From Corynebacterium sp. zg-331 (GTDB lineage: Bacteria; Actinomycetota; Actinomycetes; Mycobacteriales; Mycobacteriaceae), in NCBI RefSeq assembly GCF_014267345.1, contig NZ_JACMYD010000001.1, forward strand, positions 1 to 64,000: DNA of 64,000 bases, in the 5' to 3' direction. Shown here in pieces: positions 1 to 8,381 of this stretch. The position numbers and the translations under genes are program-made. Within the stretch, counting starts at the first letter, position 1; the number at the start of each line of letters is the position of its first letter. The notes below the pieces were generated by a model. That model searched no databases. It was not told the origin of the DNA and saw only the letters and a list, made by a program, of their open reading frames with translations.

Positions 1-133
1 CAATCACAAGACGAGCTGCCTCCCTCCGGAACTCCGGAGTGTAGCTCTTTCTTTGTTGCCCACTCACAATGAACATCTTCTCCTACGGGCACAGGATCCG
101 TACTAATCGGGTGTCCACTAAACGAGGGCAACC
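1..133 (-). mobile_element. IS3-family element, left end and start of orfA (continues outside window)
   Basis: Read on the minus strand, an ATG at 76 preceded by an AGGAGAAG ribosome site opens a frame whose residues (QQRKSYTPEFRREAA) are typical of the N-terminus of IS3-family OrfA, the helix-turn-helix transposase subunit. The frame runs off the window. Upstream of the ATG lies the putative terminal repeat containing GGACACCCGATTAGTACGG. A near copy of about 77 bp occurs at 21092-21168, which fixes the element end near 132-133. The native DUF485 reading frame stops matching exactly there. Only 25 codons of the transposase are visible. Confidence 0.8.
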
Positions 134-410
134 TCACATAGGCCCAGGTGATGAGAAAGGTGCTGATAAATTGCAGGAGGCCCAGTACGATCCCGAGGTT
201 GATGTTTCCCGCCACGGGGATGGCGTAGAGCCCCGGTGTGTACATCGCCATGACGATGTAGAGCGCAAACCACACCAGGCCGGCGACGGTGACGGGGAAG
301 GTAAAGGAGCGGATCGCTGAGCGTAGCTCCCGGAACTCCGGGCTTTGCTGAGCTCGGCGGAACTCCTTGCTCGTGGGTGTGTGGGGCGCGACCCCGGAGG
401 TGGTGATCAT
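132..410 (-). pseudogene. DUF485 membrane protein (YjcH-like), truncated by IS insertion
   Basis: The ATG at 410 opens a frame of about 93 native codons with two membrane segments. It has the DUF485 features: a charged start (SPEFRELRSAIRSF), a first helix VTVAGLVWFALYIVMAM, then the GNINLGIVLGLLQF motif. DUF485 proteins usually accompany acetate/pyruvate-type sodium:solute symporters such as ActP or MctC and end with a short polar tail after the second helix. Here the frame enters IS3 terminal sequence just after AYVR, so the tail is lost and an IS-encoded tail runs off the window. No symporter gene is visible. Family and truncation are read from sequence; loss of function is inferred. Confidence 0.7.
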
Positions 411-1165
411 GCGTAGCCTGCCTATCCATAGTCCGTGAGACAATGAGGTGACTCACTATCCGGCAAGGATTGTTGGATAGCATACAAAAAGGTTGCGTTC
501 TGTGAGGCAAAAATGGGTGGCAATGTTTCCGCGCCCAGACGGTGGGGCGGGGGAGGCGCTTTTAGTAGCGCAAATGGCGGGAATCTGGGGGTGATCGGCG
601 GGGGTATGTGCCCCCTTGCTGCGCACCTAGCAGCTCAAGATTGTGGCCCGTCAGGTGGTCTTTTGGCCATTGCGGAGGATGGAGCGCCGGTAGGTGCGGG
701 CGGATGGCGTCAGCACCGCCACCACCGTGAAGGGGTGCTCACGGTTCATGTACTCGCGCATGCGGGTGTTCCCGGTTTATGAGAGTGTCTCCACGCCTGA
801 TGGTGGGATGCCGGGCTGTGGTGTCTGATGTTTAGATGCTGGGCCTCGATCTACATGCTGTGTGCACCGCCGACGCTGCAGCTGTGAGCTGGCGGTTTTG
901 CGGTACGGGCCACACCTGGTCATGGCTCAGATTGTGGAACACTGCGATCGTCGTATTATTCTCAACCTGCGCCGCGCAGGTTACGGGTTCGTTGTTCATC
1001 AAGATCATTTACGGTGGGGTGTTCCCTTTATACCACTGCCGACGAGCGTAGAAGTGTTAAATTGTGGGCACTGGTTAGCCTTGCAAACAGGCTTGTGTAA
1101 TGTGCTTTATGTCACACGGTCGGCTAGAATTATGTGCGTATGTGAATGTTTTATGCAGGAGGTTG
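411..1165. other. intergenic region without supported gene
   Basis: Only short, unconvincing open frames are present. I see no recognisable domain and no good ribosome site until AGGAGG at about 1157-1162, just before the GIY-YIG gene. Confidence 0.5.
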
Positions 1166-1187
1166 ATGGTGGCGACACCGAAAAACA

Positions 1188-2072
1188 GTGAAGTTGTACT
1201 TGATGGATGGCTCCCCTTTTGGGCGGATTAAGTCTTCGTTGGGCAACTGGATCGGGCAGGTCTACCTGATTCCGCGCACAGATCTTGCCAAGAGTAAGGA
1301 CCGTTCCGAGTTTAAACAAACCGGCGTTTACATCCTGCTTGGCACCGATGATAAGACCGGCGAGGACAAGGCCTATATCGGGCAGGCCAGGGAACGTAAG
1401 AACGGCAACGGAGTGCTCGGCCGCATTGTTGAGCATGTGGGTGAAGGGAAACTTGACTACTTCACGCACGCGATTATGATCGTCACTTCCGACGATTCAT
1501 TCGGTCCAACCGAAATCTCCTATCTGGAACACGCGTTCTGCGAGCAGGCTCGCAAGGCTGGCCGTGTGCGTACGATGAACAGTAACGATCCATCACCAGG
1601 TAACGTCACCGAGGAGAAGGAAGCTGACCTTAACGAGTTCATCGAGTTCGCTAAAATTGCTATCCGATCACTGGGCTACCGTCTGTTCGACCCGGCCGAT
1701 GAGGCCAAAACTACCACCGACACGACGTCCTCGGGAACCGACCATGTCGAGCCGCTGCTGTATCTGGACTACAAGGGAGCGTTAGGGGAAGGACGTCAAA
1801 CGGCTGACGGGTTTGTGGTGCTTGCCGGTTCTAAGCTTCACGAAGAGATGGTCCCCTCCGTGCCTGACTCGGCAAAGAAAAACAGGGAGAAGTATAACAA
1901 GCGCATCGGCCCTGACTTCAACCTGCTGGAAGATACATTGTTTGGCTCCCCATCGGCGGCTTCTGCTTTCCTCACTGGTGCTTCCACGAACGGCAAGACG
2001 TATTGGAAGAACGATCAAGGTGTCACACTAGGTGATCTCGAACGTAACGAACTTGGGATCACCGATTACTAA
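1188..2072 (+). CDS. GIY-YIG nuclease family protein with C-terminal DUF4357-like region (probable N-terminal frameshift)
   Basis: The protein carries a GIY-YIG endonuclease module near residues 45-110 (GVYILLG, then AYIGQA) and a C-terminal segment (FLTGASTNGKTYW) resembling DUF4357. Such proteins are found in accessory regions and are suspected of DNA cleavage or defence; the substrate is unknown. The GTG start at 1188 has no Shine-Dalgarno site. A strong AGGAGG followed by ATG at 1166 is out of frame by one base, and that frame stops after 21 codons. Removing one A from the A5 run at 1181-1185 would join the ATG to the main frame and give an N-terminus MVATPKTVKLYLMDG, as expected for the family. 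The gene may be broken, phase-variable or carry a sequencing error. Confidence 0.75.
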   Translation: MKLYLMDGSPFGRIKSSLGNWIGQVYLIPRTDLAKSKDRSEFKQTGVYILLGTDDKTGEDKAYIGQARERKNGNGVLGRIVEHVGEGKLDYFTHAIMIVTSDDSFGPTEISYLEHAFCEQARKAGRVRTMNSNDPSPGNVTEEKEADLNEFIEFAKIAIRSLGYRLFDPADEAKTTTDTTSSGTDHVEPLLYLDYKGALGEGRQTADGFVVLAGSKLHEEMVPSVPDSAKKNREKYNKRIGPDFNLLEDTLFGSPSAASAFLTGASTNGKTYWKNDQGVTLGDLERNELGITDY

Positions 2073-2091
2073 GCCTGACAAACGGCGAAAA

Positions 2092-2126
2092 GCCCCGCTA
2101 CCACCCATGTCGAATAGCGGCGGGGC
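2092..2126 (-). terminator. hairpin terminator, minus strand
   Basis: GCCCCGC (2092-2098) pairs with GCGGGGC (2120-2126). On the minus strand the stem is followed by TTTT, so it would end the membrane-protein transcript coming from the right. It lies between convergent genes. Confidence 0.45.
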
Positions 2127-2262
2127 CAGGGGCGCCGGTAGTGCGCTGGGTTATCGGATGCTGAGCTTGCTGGTTTACGAGCTCCTGGATGGCGGGGTAA
2201 TTGCGGCGGAGTGGGCCTGGTTCCTGCCCCGGTGCTGGGCGTGGAGGGTATTCGGCATAGCC

Positions 2263-2766
2263 TTACTCCTTTGTCCGGGCGGGGTAGAAGGCGGGGCTAT
2301 AGCCCACGGTGGGGAAGGCGGTGATCGCGTAGCCGGTCAGGCAGGTGATGAGCCCCAGGGAATACATCCAGCGGTCGAGGTCGGCGAGGGTCTTGATGCT
2401 CAGGGCGATCAGCGCAATCGCTAGGATCGGAAAAATCGCGCAGGCCAGGCCGTAGGCCAGGGCCCACCAGGTGTTGAGCATCTGGTTTTTATACTCGTCG
2501 AGCACGGCGGCGGTGTCCTTGTAGTCGATGGTGGCGCGTAGCGCCAACCAGGAGACACAAGAAATAGTGGTGAGGGGGAGCCAGAAGAAGCACCCCACGG
2601 CGGTGACGAGGCCCAGGGCGAGAGTGCCGAAGTAGACCCCGATGAGCAGGCGCTGGCGCTGCGGGGAGCGCCACGATGGTAGGGAGGCGATTCGGTGTTC
2701 GTGTTTGGCGCGCTAGCGCTTCGCCTGGCGGTCGTCGTAGCCCAGGATGAGGTCGGTGAAGTTCAT
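2263..2766 (-). pseudogene. membrane protein gene interrupted by an in-frame amber codon
   Basis: An ATG at 2766 starts the frame MNFTDLILGYDDRQAKR, which meets TAG at 2715-2713 and then continues open, in the same frame, to 2263. The readable part has four hydrophobic stretches, beginning LLIGVYFGTLALGLVTAV. The longest uninterrupted piece starts at a GTG at 2598, inside the first membrane helix, so that is unlikely to be the true start. The gene lies downstream of the HTH-regulator/membrane-protein pair, in the same direction, and may have been its third member. I do not recognise the family. Confidence 0.5.
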
Positions 2767-2789
2767 GGGGTTCCTTATGGTTGGGTCGC

Positions 2790-3308
2790 TTAATGGGCGT
2801 CGAGTAGCGTCTCGTCGCGGTTCATGCCGGTGGCGATGTCCTTGAGTACGGCGGTGGCGGCAGGCAACGCGATGATTCCGGCGGCCATACCCACCGCGCG
2901 CACCCAGGTGGCGGTCTCCTCCGGGGAGGGCTCCAGGGTGGTAATGAAGGTCGGCATGATGAGCAGCGCCGTCATCACGGCCAGCAGGCCGTCCCGGAGC
3001 AGGTTCATGGCGCGGGTCTTGGTGCGCAGAACGCGCTCTTGTTCGTATTCGTCGAGGTCATCGAGGCGGGTATTGGATTGCCTTCCGGTGGCTCGCTCGA
3101 GGGCGTGCACGCAGCCGATATAACCGCTCAAGCCGATGGCCCAGAGAATCATGGAGGGTATGAGAGAGATAAAGAGAAGAGGAACGGCCGTGACGGCCAG
3201 GCCCAGGCTGACCCGTGCGCTGAGGAGGTAGCGGCGTTGGGCGATCATGCTGGCCGGGGGTGAATCGGGATGAGGTGTGGCGGGATGGAGCATGGCGGGG
3301 AACCTCAT
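2790..3308 (-). CDS. membrane protein partner of HTH regulator, unknown function
   Basis: 172 residues with an N-terminal polar segment and two pairs of hydrophobic helices (around residues 30-65 and 105-155), separated by a charged linker with DDLDEYEQER. Its ATG overlaps the regulator stop codon (ATGA), so the two are translationally coupled. Small XRE-regulator plus multi-pass membrane-protein pairs are common in Actinobacteria and Firmicutes, but their role is poorly known. I assign no function. An internal Met at residue 21 could also be the start. Confidence 0.6.
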   Translation of the reverse strand: MRFPAMLHPATPHPDSPPASMIAQRRYLLSARVSLGLAVTAVPLLFISLIPSMILWAIGLSGYIGCVHALERATGRQSNTRLDDLDEYEQERVLRTKTRAMNLLRDGLLAVMTALLIMPTFITTLEPSPEETATWVRAVGMAAGIIALPAATAVLKDIATGMNRDETLLDAH

Positions 3309-3562
3309 TTCTGATATATCGCGGTGGACATGGGGGCGAACTCGCTGCGGCTGAACACGGCCTCCACGGGGAGGCCAAAGACCTCGCAGATGCGAAAGGC
3401 GAGGTCGAGGCTGGGGGAGTGGTCCCCGCGCTCGAGGGCGCCGATGGTCTGGGGATTGACGTCGATGAGTTCCGCGAGCTGGGCGCGCGACATGTCCCGT
3501 TCCGCGCGCAGAACCCGGATCCTATTGAAGATCGGGTCCTTCGGCTTTTTCTTTGGGGACAT
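3305..3562 (-). CDS. XRE-family HTH transcriptional regulator
   Basis: 85 residues, almost entirely one Cro/CI-type helix-turn-helix: the first helix begins at RIRVLRAERDMS, the turn region reads QLAELIDVNPQTIGALERGD, and a C-terminal extension holds VFGLPVEAVFSR. This short YozG-like type binds DNA as a dimer and usually regulates its own operon. It is coupled to the downstream membrane protein by a 4-nt overlap. An AT-rich stretch upstream (3563-3610, with TTATGTTTATACAACA on the minus strand) is the likely promoter/operator region. Confidence 0.8.
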   Translation of the reverse strand: MSPKKKPKDPIFNRIRVLRAERDMSRAQLAELIDVNPQTIGALERGDHSPSLDLAFRICEVFGLPVEAVFSRSEFAPMSTAIYQK

Positions 3563-3684
3563 GACTCAAAATGTTGTATAAACATAACAACTTGTCAAGA
3601 TTTTCCTTCCTTTGCAGGTAATCGATAGGTGGAGGGGCACGCAGAGGTTAGTAAAAACCACCCGATTCGTGGCACTGTAAAACC

Positions 3685-4452
3685 ATGAAGCTGACCATCC
3701 TTGGTAGTTCAGGAAGCCTCGGTGCCCCCGGCAACCCCGCCTCGGGATACTTCATCGAGGCCCCCGACATGCCGGGGGTGATCATGGATCTCGGCCCTGG
3801 CACCCTGGCCAACCTTCAGACCCTGGCCAACCCCTCGGAGGCGCACGTCATCTTTTCCCACCTCCACGCCGATCACTGCCTGGACTTTCCCTCCCTGCTG
3901 GTGTGGCGCCGTTACCACCCCGCCCTGGCAGCCAAGCGCCGCCACCACCTCATGGGCCCCGGCTACGCCCCGCTGCACCTGGGTCGCCTCTTCTCCGACG
4001 ACCAACCCAACGGCGTGGACGACCTCTCCGATACCTTCGCCTTTCGTCCCTGGCGCGATCGCCAGGCGGAGACCATCGACAGCCTCAGCGTCACCCCCTT
4101 CGAGGTGGTGCATCCCGTGGAGGCCTACGCCCTGCGGGTGATCGGGCCCGGCGGGGCGTCGATAGCTTTCTCCGGGGATACCGCCTGGACCCGCAACCTC
4201 ATCGACGCCGCCCGGGACGTCGATCTCTTCCTCTGCGAGGCGAACTGGGGCACCAGCACCGATAACAAGGCCCCCGCCATGCACCTCAGCGGCGGGGAGG
4301 CCGGACGCGCCGCTCGCTTGGCCGAGGCCAAGCGCCTGGTGATCGTGCACGTGCCGCCGTGGCTCGACCCCGAGGAGGCCGTGGTTGCGGCGCGGAAGGA
4401 GTTCGACGGCCCCGTGGAGTTTGGCCGACCGGGCAGCGTGTACGAGGTCTAG
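3685..4452 (+). CDS. MBL-fold metal-dependent hydrolase
   Basis: 255 residues with the metallo-beta-lactamase fold. The metal motif is HLHADHCLD near residues 59-67, later ligands are HPVEAY and FSGDTAW, and a conserved His lies near IVHVPPW. The N-terminus LTILGSSGS is typical of the RNase Z/phosphodiesterase-like branch. It lies 22 nt upstream of rph, so it probably shares the RNA-processing operon; this arrangement recurs in corynebacteria. Substrate is not known. Its role in RNA or cyclic-nucleotide metabolism is inference only. Confidence 0.85.
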   Translation: MKLTILGSSGSLGAPGNPASGYFIEAPDMPGVIMDLGPGTLANLQTLANPSEAHVIFSHLHADHCLDFPSLLVWRRYHPALAAKRRHHLMGPGYAPLHLGRLFSDDQPNGVDDLSDTFAFRPWRDRQAETIDSLSVTPFEVVHPVEAYALRVIGPGGASIAFSGDTAWTRNLIDAARDVDLFLCEANWGTSTDNKAPAMHLSGGEAGRAARLAEAKRLVIVHVPPWLDPEEAVVAARKEFDGPVEFGRPGSVYEV

Positions 4453-4474
4453 CCTTGCGGGTACCCTCGCAGGC

Positions 4475-5209
4475 ATGAGTTCTCAGGATTTCCGCCGCGC
4501 CGACGGCCGCGCCCTCAACGAGATGCGCCCCGTGCGCCTCACCCGCCGCTTTACCACCAACCCCGCGGGCAGCGTGCTCGTGGAGTTCGGCAACACCAAG
4601 GTGCTGTGCACGGCCACCGCCGAGGAGGGCGTGCCCCGCTTCAAGCGCGACTCCGGCGAGGGCTGGCTGACCGCCGAGTACGCTATGCTGCCCGCCGCTC
4701 CCTCCGAGCGGATGCCGCGCGAATCCATGAAGGGCAAGGTCAAGGGGCGCACCCATGAGATCTCCCGGCTCATCGGGCGCTCCCTGCGTGCCGCCGTGGA
4801 CCTGCGCGAGCTGGGCGAGAACACCATCCAGATCGACTGCGACGTGCTCCAGGCCGACGGCGGCACCCGTACCGCTGCGATCACCGGCGCCTACGTGGCG
4901 CTGGCCGACGCCGTGGCCGCCCTCCGTGAGCGCGGCGCCGTCACCGGCTCCCCGCTGCGCGAGGCCGTGGCCGCCGTCTCCGTGGGCATCGTCGACGGAC
5001 GCGTGAGCCTCGACCTGCCCTACGAGGAGGACTCCCGCGCCGAGGTGGACATGAACGTGGTGATGACCGGCTCCGGGCGTTTCGTGGAGATCCAGGGCAC
5101 CGGCGAGGACGGCACCTTCGACTGCGCCCAGCTCGGGGAGCTGCTCGACGCCGCCGCCGCGGGCTGCGCCCAGCTCATCGAGGCGCAGCGCGCCGCCCTG
5201 GAGGCGTGA
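4475..5209 (+). CDS. rph: ribonuclease PH
   Basis: 244 residues. RNase PH trims tRNA 3' ends phosphorolytically in the cytoplasm as a hexamer of dimers. Visible signatures include the start [13 protein letters not shown], the phosphate-site segment [15 protein letters not shown], and [20 protein letters not shown] near the C-terminus. Length matches the family. The ATG at 4475 gives the conserved [12 protein letters not shown] start; longer upstream reading is not conserved. Its stop overlaps the start of the rdgB homologue (GTGA), a common actinobacterial pairing. Confidence 0.95.
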   Translation: MSSQDFRRADGRALNEMRPVRLTRRFTTNPAGSVLVEFGNTKVLCTATAEEGVPRFKRDSGEGWLTAEYAMLPAAPSERMPRESMKGKVKGRTHEISRLIGRSLRAAVDLRELGENTIQIDCDVLQADGGTRTAAITGAYVALADAVAALRERGAVTGSPLREAVAAVSVGIVDGRVSLDLPYEEDSRAEVDMNVVMTGSGRFVEIQGTGEDGTFDCAQLGELLDAAAAGCAQLIEAQRAALEA

Positions 5210-5823
5210 GCGCCGTGAAGCTGCTGGTAGCCTCCAACAACGCCAAGAAGCTGCGCGAGCTGCGCCGCATCCTCGACGCCGCGGGCGTGGCCGGGGTGGA
5301 ACTGGTCTCCCTCTCCGAGGTGGACGCCTACCCCGAGCCGGTGGAGGACGGCCGCACCTTTGCCGACAACGCCCTCCTCAAGGCGCGCGCCGGGGTGGCC
5401 CACACCGGGCTGCCCACCGTGGCGGACGACTCCGGCCTGGCCGTGGAAGAGATGAACGGCATGCCCGGCGTGCTCTCCGCGCGGTGGTCCGGCGGGCACG
5501 GCGACGACGAGGCCAACAACCGACTGCTGCTGGCCCAGATGGGTGACGTCCCGGACGAGCGGCGCGCGGCGGCCTTCGTCTCCGTGTGTGCGCTGGTCCT
5601 TCCCGGCGGCGAGGAGATCGTCTCCGAGGGGCGCTGGGAGGGCCGCCTGCTGCGCGAGCCGGTGGGGGAGAACGGCTTTGGCTACGACCCCCTCTTCGCC
5701 CCCCTCGACGGGGATGGCCGCTCCTCTGCGCAGCTCAGCCCCGAGGAAAAAGACGCCAGCTCCCACCGCGCACGGGCGCTGGCGGGGCTGGTTGAGCGCA
5801 TAGCGGCGCTGGCGGAGGGCTAG
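5206..5823 (+). CDS. rdgB: non-canonical purine NTP pyrophosphatase (RdgB/HAM1)
   Basis: 205 residues. The enzyme hydrolyses dITP, XTP and related damaged nucleotides to monophosphates. Signatures seen are the N-terminal [18 protein letters not shown] with the SNN/K nucleotide-binding motif, [20 protein letters not shown] with the catalytic Asp, and FGYDPLF. It starts with GTG overlapping rph by 4 nt, so it is translationally coupled. Confidence 0.93.
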   Translation: MSAVKLLVASNNAKKLRELRRILDAAGVAGVELVSLSEVDAYPEPVEDGRTFADNALLKARAGVAHTGLPTVADDSGLAVEEMNGMPGVLSARWSGGHGDDEANNRLLLAQMGDVPDERRAAAFVSVCALVLPGGEEIVSEGRWEGRLLREPVGENGFGYDPLFAPLDGDGRSSAQLSPEEKDASSHRARALAGLVERIAALAEG

Positions 5824-6194
5824 GCGGGCCGGGGGCCGTCGAGCTGGAAGCGCTCGACGGTCTCCGTGCGGCGCTTCTTCTCCACGTAAAAGGAGAGGAA
5901 GGGCACCACGCCGCACAGCGCGGTGACGATCCAGGTCTTGGGCTCCCACCGGGCCTTGAGGCCCAGGTTGAAGGCGGAGAGCACGAAAGCGATGTACACC
6001 CAGCCGTGGAAGATGGCCACGTACTTGGCCCCGGCTGGCACCTCCACGGGGGTGAGGTACTTCAGGATCATGACCGTGCAGAGTGCCAGCAGGAATACGC
6101 CCGTGACCCAGGCGGCCACGGAGAAAAAGGTCAGCGCCTTGCGCACACGGTGCTGGCGCTCGGGATGAATCTTCGGTTGAGAGGGCTGGGTCAT
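5820..6194 (-). CDS. DUF3817 integral membrane protein
   Basis: 124 residues with three membrane segments. The central FHGWVYIAFVLSAF and the C-terminal PFLSFYVEKK are typical of DUF3817 proteins, short membrane proteins common in Actinobacteria and of unknown role. The stop converges on, and overlaps by 4 nt, the end of rdgB. The gene follows the membrane protein at 6206-6640 by 11 nt in the same direction, so the two are probably co-transcribed. Confidence 0.85.
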   Translation of the reverse strand: MTQPSQPKIHPERQHRVRKALTFFSVAAWVTGVFLLALCTVMILKYLTPVEVPAGAKYVAIFHGWVYIAFVLSAFNLGLKARWEPKTWIVTALCGVVPFLSFYVEKKRRTETVERFQLDGPRPA

Positions 6195-6205
6195 GCTTGC
6201 TTCCT

Positions 6206-6640
6206 TTATCTGTTGTGGTGATCCTGCACGGGCACGCCATCGAGGGCATTGCCGCCGCGCCGGGGTTTGTGCCGCTCATTGAACTCCGCGACGTCGATGC
6301 TGGGGCGTTGCGGTAGGAAGCCCTCATCGATGGCGGTGGTTACCTCCCCGAAGCGCTCCACGTCGCGCTGATAGAGAAAATCGGGATCGTCGGCGGCGTT
6401 CTCTGCGTCGATCCGCTCGTTCTCATACTCCATAAACTTGCGGTAGGCGTGCACGAAGAAGGCCCCGAACACGGGCCACTGCAGGGCGTAGCCGAGGTTC
6501 TGGAAGGTACCGGAGCCGGAGCGGAAGCGCATCCACTGCCACCAGGCCAGCGCCAGGGTGGCCGTCACGGCGAGAGCGAGGAAGACGACGTGGGAGGCGC
6601 GCACCCTCTTGCGCGCGCGGGTCTGCTTCTGCGCACTCAT
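6206..6640 (-). CDS. conserved corynebacterial membrane protein
   Basis: 144 residues. A basic N-terminus (SAQKQTRARKRVR) is followed by two hydrophobic segments, around residues 18-35 and 50-65, and then an acidic cytoplasmic tail. The sequence ALQWPVFGAFFVHAYRKFME is the most distinctive part. It precedes the DUF3817 gene and lies divergent from tRNA-Leu. The ATG at 6640 is preferred because upstream sequence is tRNA-proximal and unconserved in character. Function unknown. Confidence 0.7.
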   Translation of the reverse strand: MSAQKQTRARKRVRASHVVFLALAVTATLALAWWQWMRFRSGSGTFQNLGYALQWPVFGAFFVHAYRKFMEYENERIDAENAADDPDFLYQRDVERFGEVTTAIDEGFLPQRPSIDVAEFNERHKPRRGGNALDGVPVQDHHNR

Positions 6641-6723
6641 GGCCTCCAGGGTACCGTGCCTGTCGAGGCGATCCCAGTGGGCACGGCGTGACCCGATGGT
6701 GCGTGCTATAGTTCCCCTTGCGC

Positions 6724-6805
<82 letters not shown>

Positions 6806-7129
6806 CTCTCACTCTAGGGGTTCGTGTTTTCTGTTGCGTGGATTTGTCCATGGCGCACCACACCAGATACGCGATGGGGGTGAGCAGCACCCGGATCGCG
6901 GTTTCCGTACTGGGGTGTCGCTCCCGGAAGGGGAAGGAGAGGGCCACGATGGTCAGGGAGAAGAATGAGCACGTCGGTGATTCCCGTAGTGGTCGTTGCT
7001 GTCTCCTAGAATTTTTCCTCGTGCGCCGATCGAGGAGCACCCGGCGGAGGCATTGATACGCGGGTGCTCCTCTCTTTGGTCTAGGTGAGTTCTCCTTCTG
7101 GGCCAGGCAGCAGGGGCTTATCTGAACCG
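6806..7129. other. intergenic region with strong hairpin
   Basis: No supported gene. GAGGAGCACCCG (7032-7043) and CGGGTGCTCCTC (7061-7072) form a 12-bp stem with a 17-nt loop, a likely terminator of uncertain strand. A minus-strand frame around 6850-6970 encodes a hydrophobic stretch resembling a membrane-protein remnant, but it has no proper start. Confidence 0.5.
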
Positions 7130-7588
7130 TTAGCCCAGATCCCGGATGAACCGCGCCACGTGCCCGGTGGCCTTGACGTTGTACTTGGCCGCGCCGATGG
7201 TGCCGTCCGGCTCGATGAGGAAGGTGGAACGGATCACGCCTTCTACCACGCGCCCGTAGTTCTTCTTCTCCCCAAAGGCACCGTAGGCCTTCATCACGGT
7301 CTTGTCGGGGTCGGAGAGCAGGGGGAAGGTCAGCTCGTGGTCGCGGCGGAACTCCGCGAGCTTGTCCGGGGCGTCGGGGGAGATACCCACCACGGCGATG
7401 TTCATGTCGTTGAGCTGCTCCAGGCTATCGCGGAAGTCGCAGGCCTCCTTGGTGCAGCCGGGGGTATTGGCGCGCGGGTAGAAGTACACGATCACGCTCC
7501 GCCCGGCGTAGTCCTTGAGCGATACGGTGTTCCCGTGGGCGTCGATAAGCGAAAACTCGGGGGCGGTGTCTCCTGTGTTCAGTGTCAT
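7130..7588 (-). CDS. bcp: thiol peroxidase of the Bcp/PrxQ family
   Basis: 152 residues, the usual Bcp length. It reduces peroxides with electrons from thioredoxin or mycoredoxin. The peroxidatic Cys is residue 45 in PRANTPGCTKEAC, with the PrxQ-type resolving Cys at 50; FLIEPDGTI is the conserved late strand. It is divergent from the DsbA-family gene, with 43 nt between starts. It probably works in peroxide defence in the cytoplasm. Confidence 0.93.
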   Translation of the reverse strand: MTLNTGDTAPEFSLIDAHGNTVSLKDYAGRSVIVYFYPRANTPGCTKEACDFRDSLEQLNDMNIAVVGISPDAPDKLAEFRRDHELTFPLLSDPDKTVMKAYGAFGEKKNYGRVVEGVIRSTFLIEPDGTIGAAKYNVKATGHVARFIRDLG

Positions 7589-7631
7589 GGCACCACCATA
7601 GCGGTCCGGGGCCTTCGGTATCCTGCGTGGT

Positions 7632-8378
7632 GTGAAGACTCGATTCGATACCTACGTCAATCCGCACTGCCCGTGGTACCGAACCGCGCCGTTTTATATC
7701 GTGCTGGCCGTGCTGGCATTGTTCCTGGTGGTGGTGCTCATCGCGCAGGTTACCGGCGGGGATGGCGAGGAACAGACGGCCGCGGCGAGCGCCACCCAGG
7801 GCTCCGATTCCGACGCCGCGCTCAAGGCGCTCATCGAGCGCCGCGAGGCCGACGACCCGCGCGCCCTCGGCGACGTGAACGCCCCGGTGGTGATGGTGGA
7901 GTGGACGGATCTGCGCTGCCCGTTTTGCGGTTTCTTCTCCCGGGAGATCCTGCCCACGTTAAAGAAGGAATACGTGGATACCGGCAAGGTGCGCATCGAG
8001 TTCCGCGACGTGGTGTACTTCGGGGATCGTTCCGCCGCGGCCTCGGCGGCCGCCAGGGCGGCCGCCGAGCAGGACAGATATGTGGAATACCTGCAGGCCG
8101 TCTACGCTCGTGCCCCGGAGAGCGGGCACCCGGAGTTGCCGGACGAGGAGCTGGTGGAGATCGCCAAGGAGGTCGGCGTGCCGGACATGGGGCGGTTTAC
8201 AACCGATATGAAGGACCCCCAGCTGCGCGCCGCGGCCGAGGAGGAAACGAACCAGGCCCGCCAGTGGGGCGTGCAGGGCGTGCCCTTCTTTGCGGTGGGC
8301 TCCGAGGTACTCGCTGGGGCGCAACCGCTGGAGAACTTCCGGAGCTTCCTAGACAAGGCGATTAAGGAGGCCCGCTAA
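7632..8378 (+). CDS. membrane-anchored DsbA-family thiol-disulfide oxidoreductase
   Basis: 248 residues. One N-terminal membrane anchor (about residues 20-42) is followed by a periplasm-facing thioredoxin domain with the active site CPFC and a cis-Pro loop GVQGVPFF. This is the DsbA/BdbD type that catalyses disulfide exchange in exported proteins. GTG start at 7632. The gene lies 3 nt before the ccdA-like gene, so the pair looks like an oxidoreductase with its membrane electron donor. Confidence 0.88.
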   Translation: MKTRFDTYVNPHCPWYRTAPFYIVLAVLALFLVVVLIAQVTGGDGEEQTAAASATQGSDSDAALKALIERREADDPRALGDVNAPVVMVEWTDLRCPFCGFFSREILPTLKKEYVDTGKVRIEFRDVVYFGDRSAAASAAARAAAEQDRYVEYLQAVYARAPESGHPELPDEELVEIAKEVGVPDMGRFTTDMKDPQLRAAAEEETNQARQWGVQGVPFFAVGSEVLAGAQPLENFRSFLDKAIKEAR

Positions 8379-8381
8379 CCC

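Noticed and set aside
118-510. 130-codon minus-strand frame with Arg/His-rich product
   Set aside because: It overlaps the DUF485 remnant in another frame and has a shadow-like composition.
836-1191. Overlapping frames of 71 and 109 codons before the GIY-YIG gene
   Set aside because: No domain, no ribosome site and mutually overlapping; treated as non-coding.
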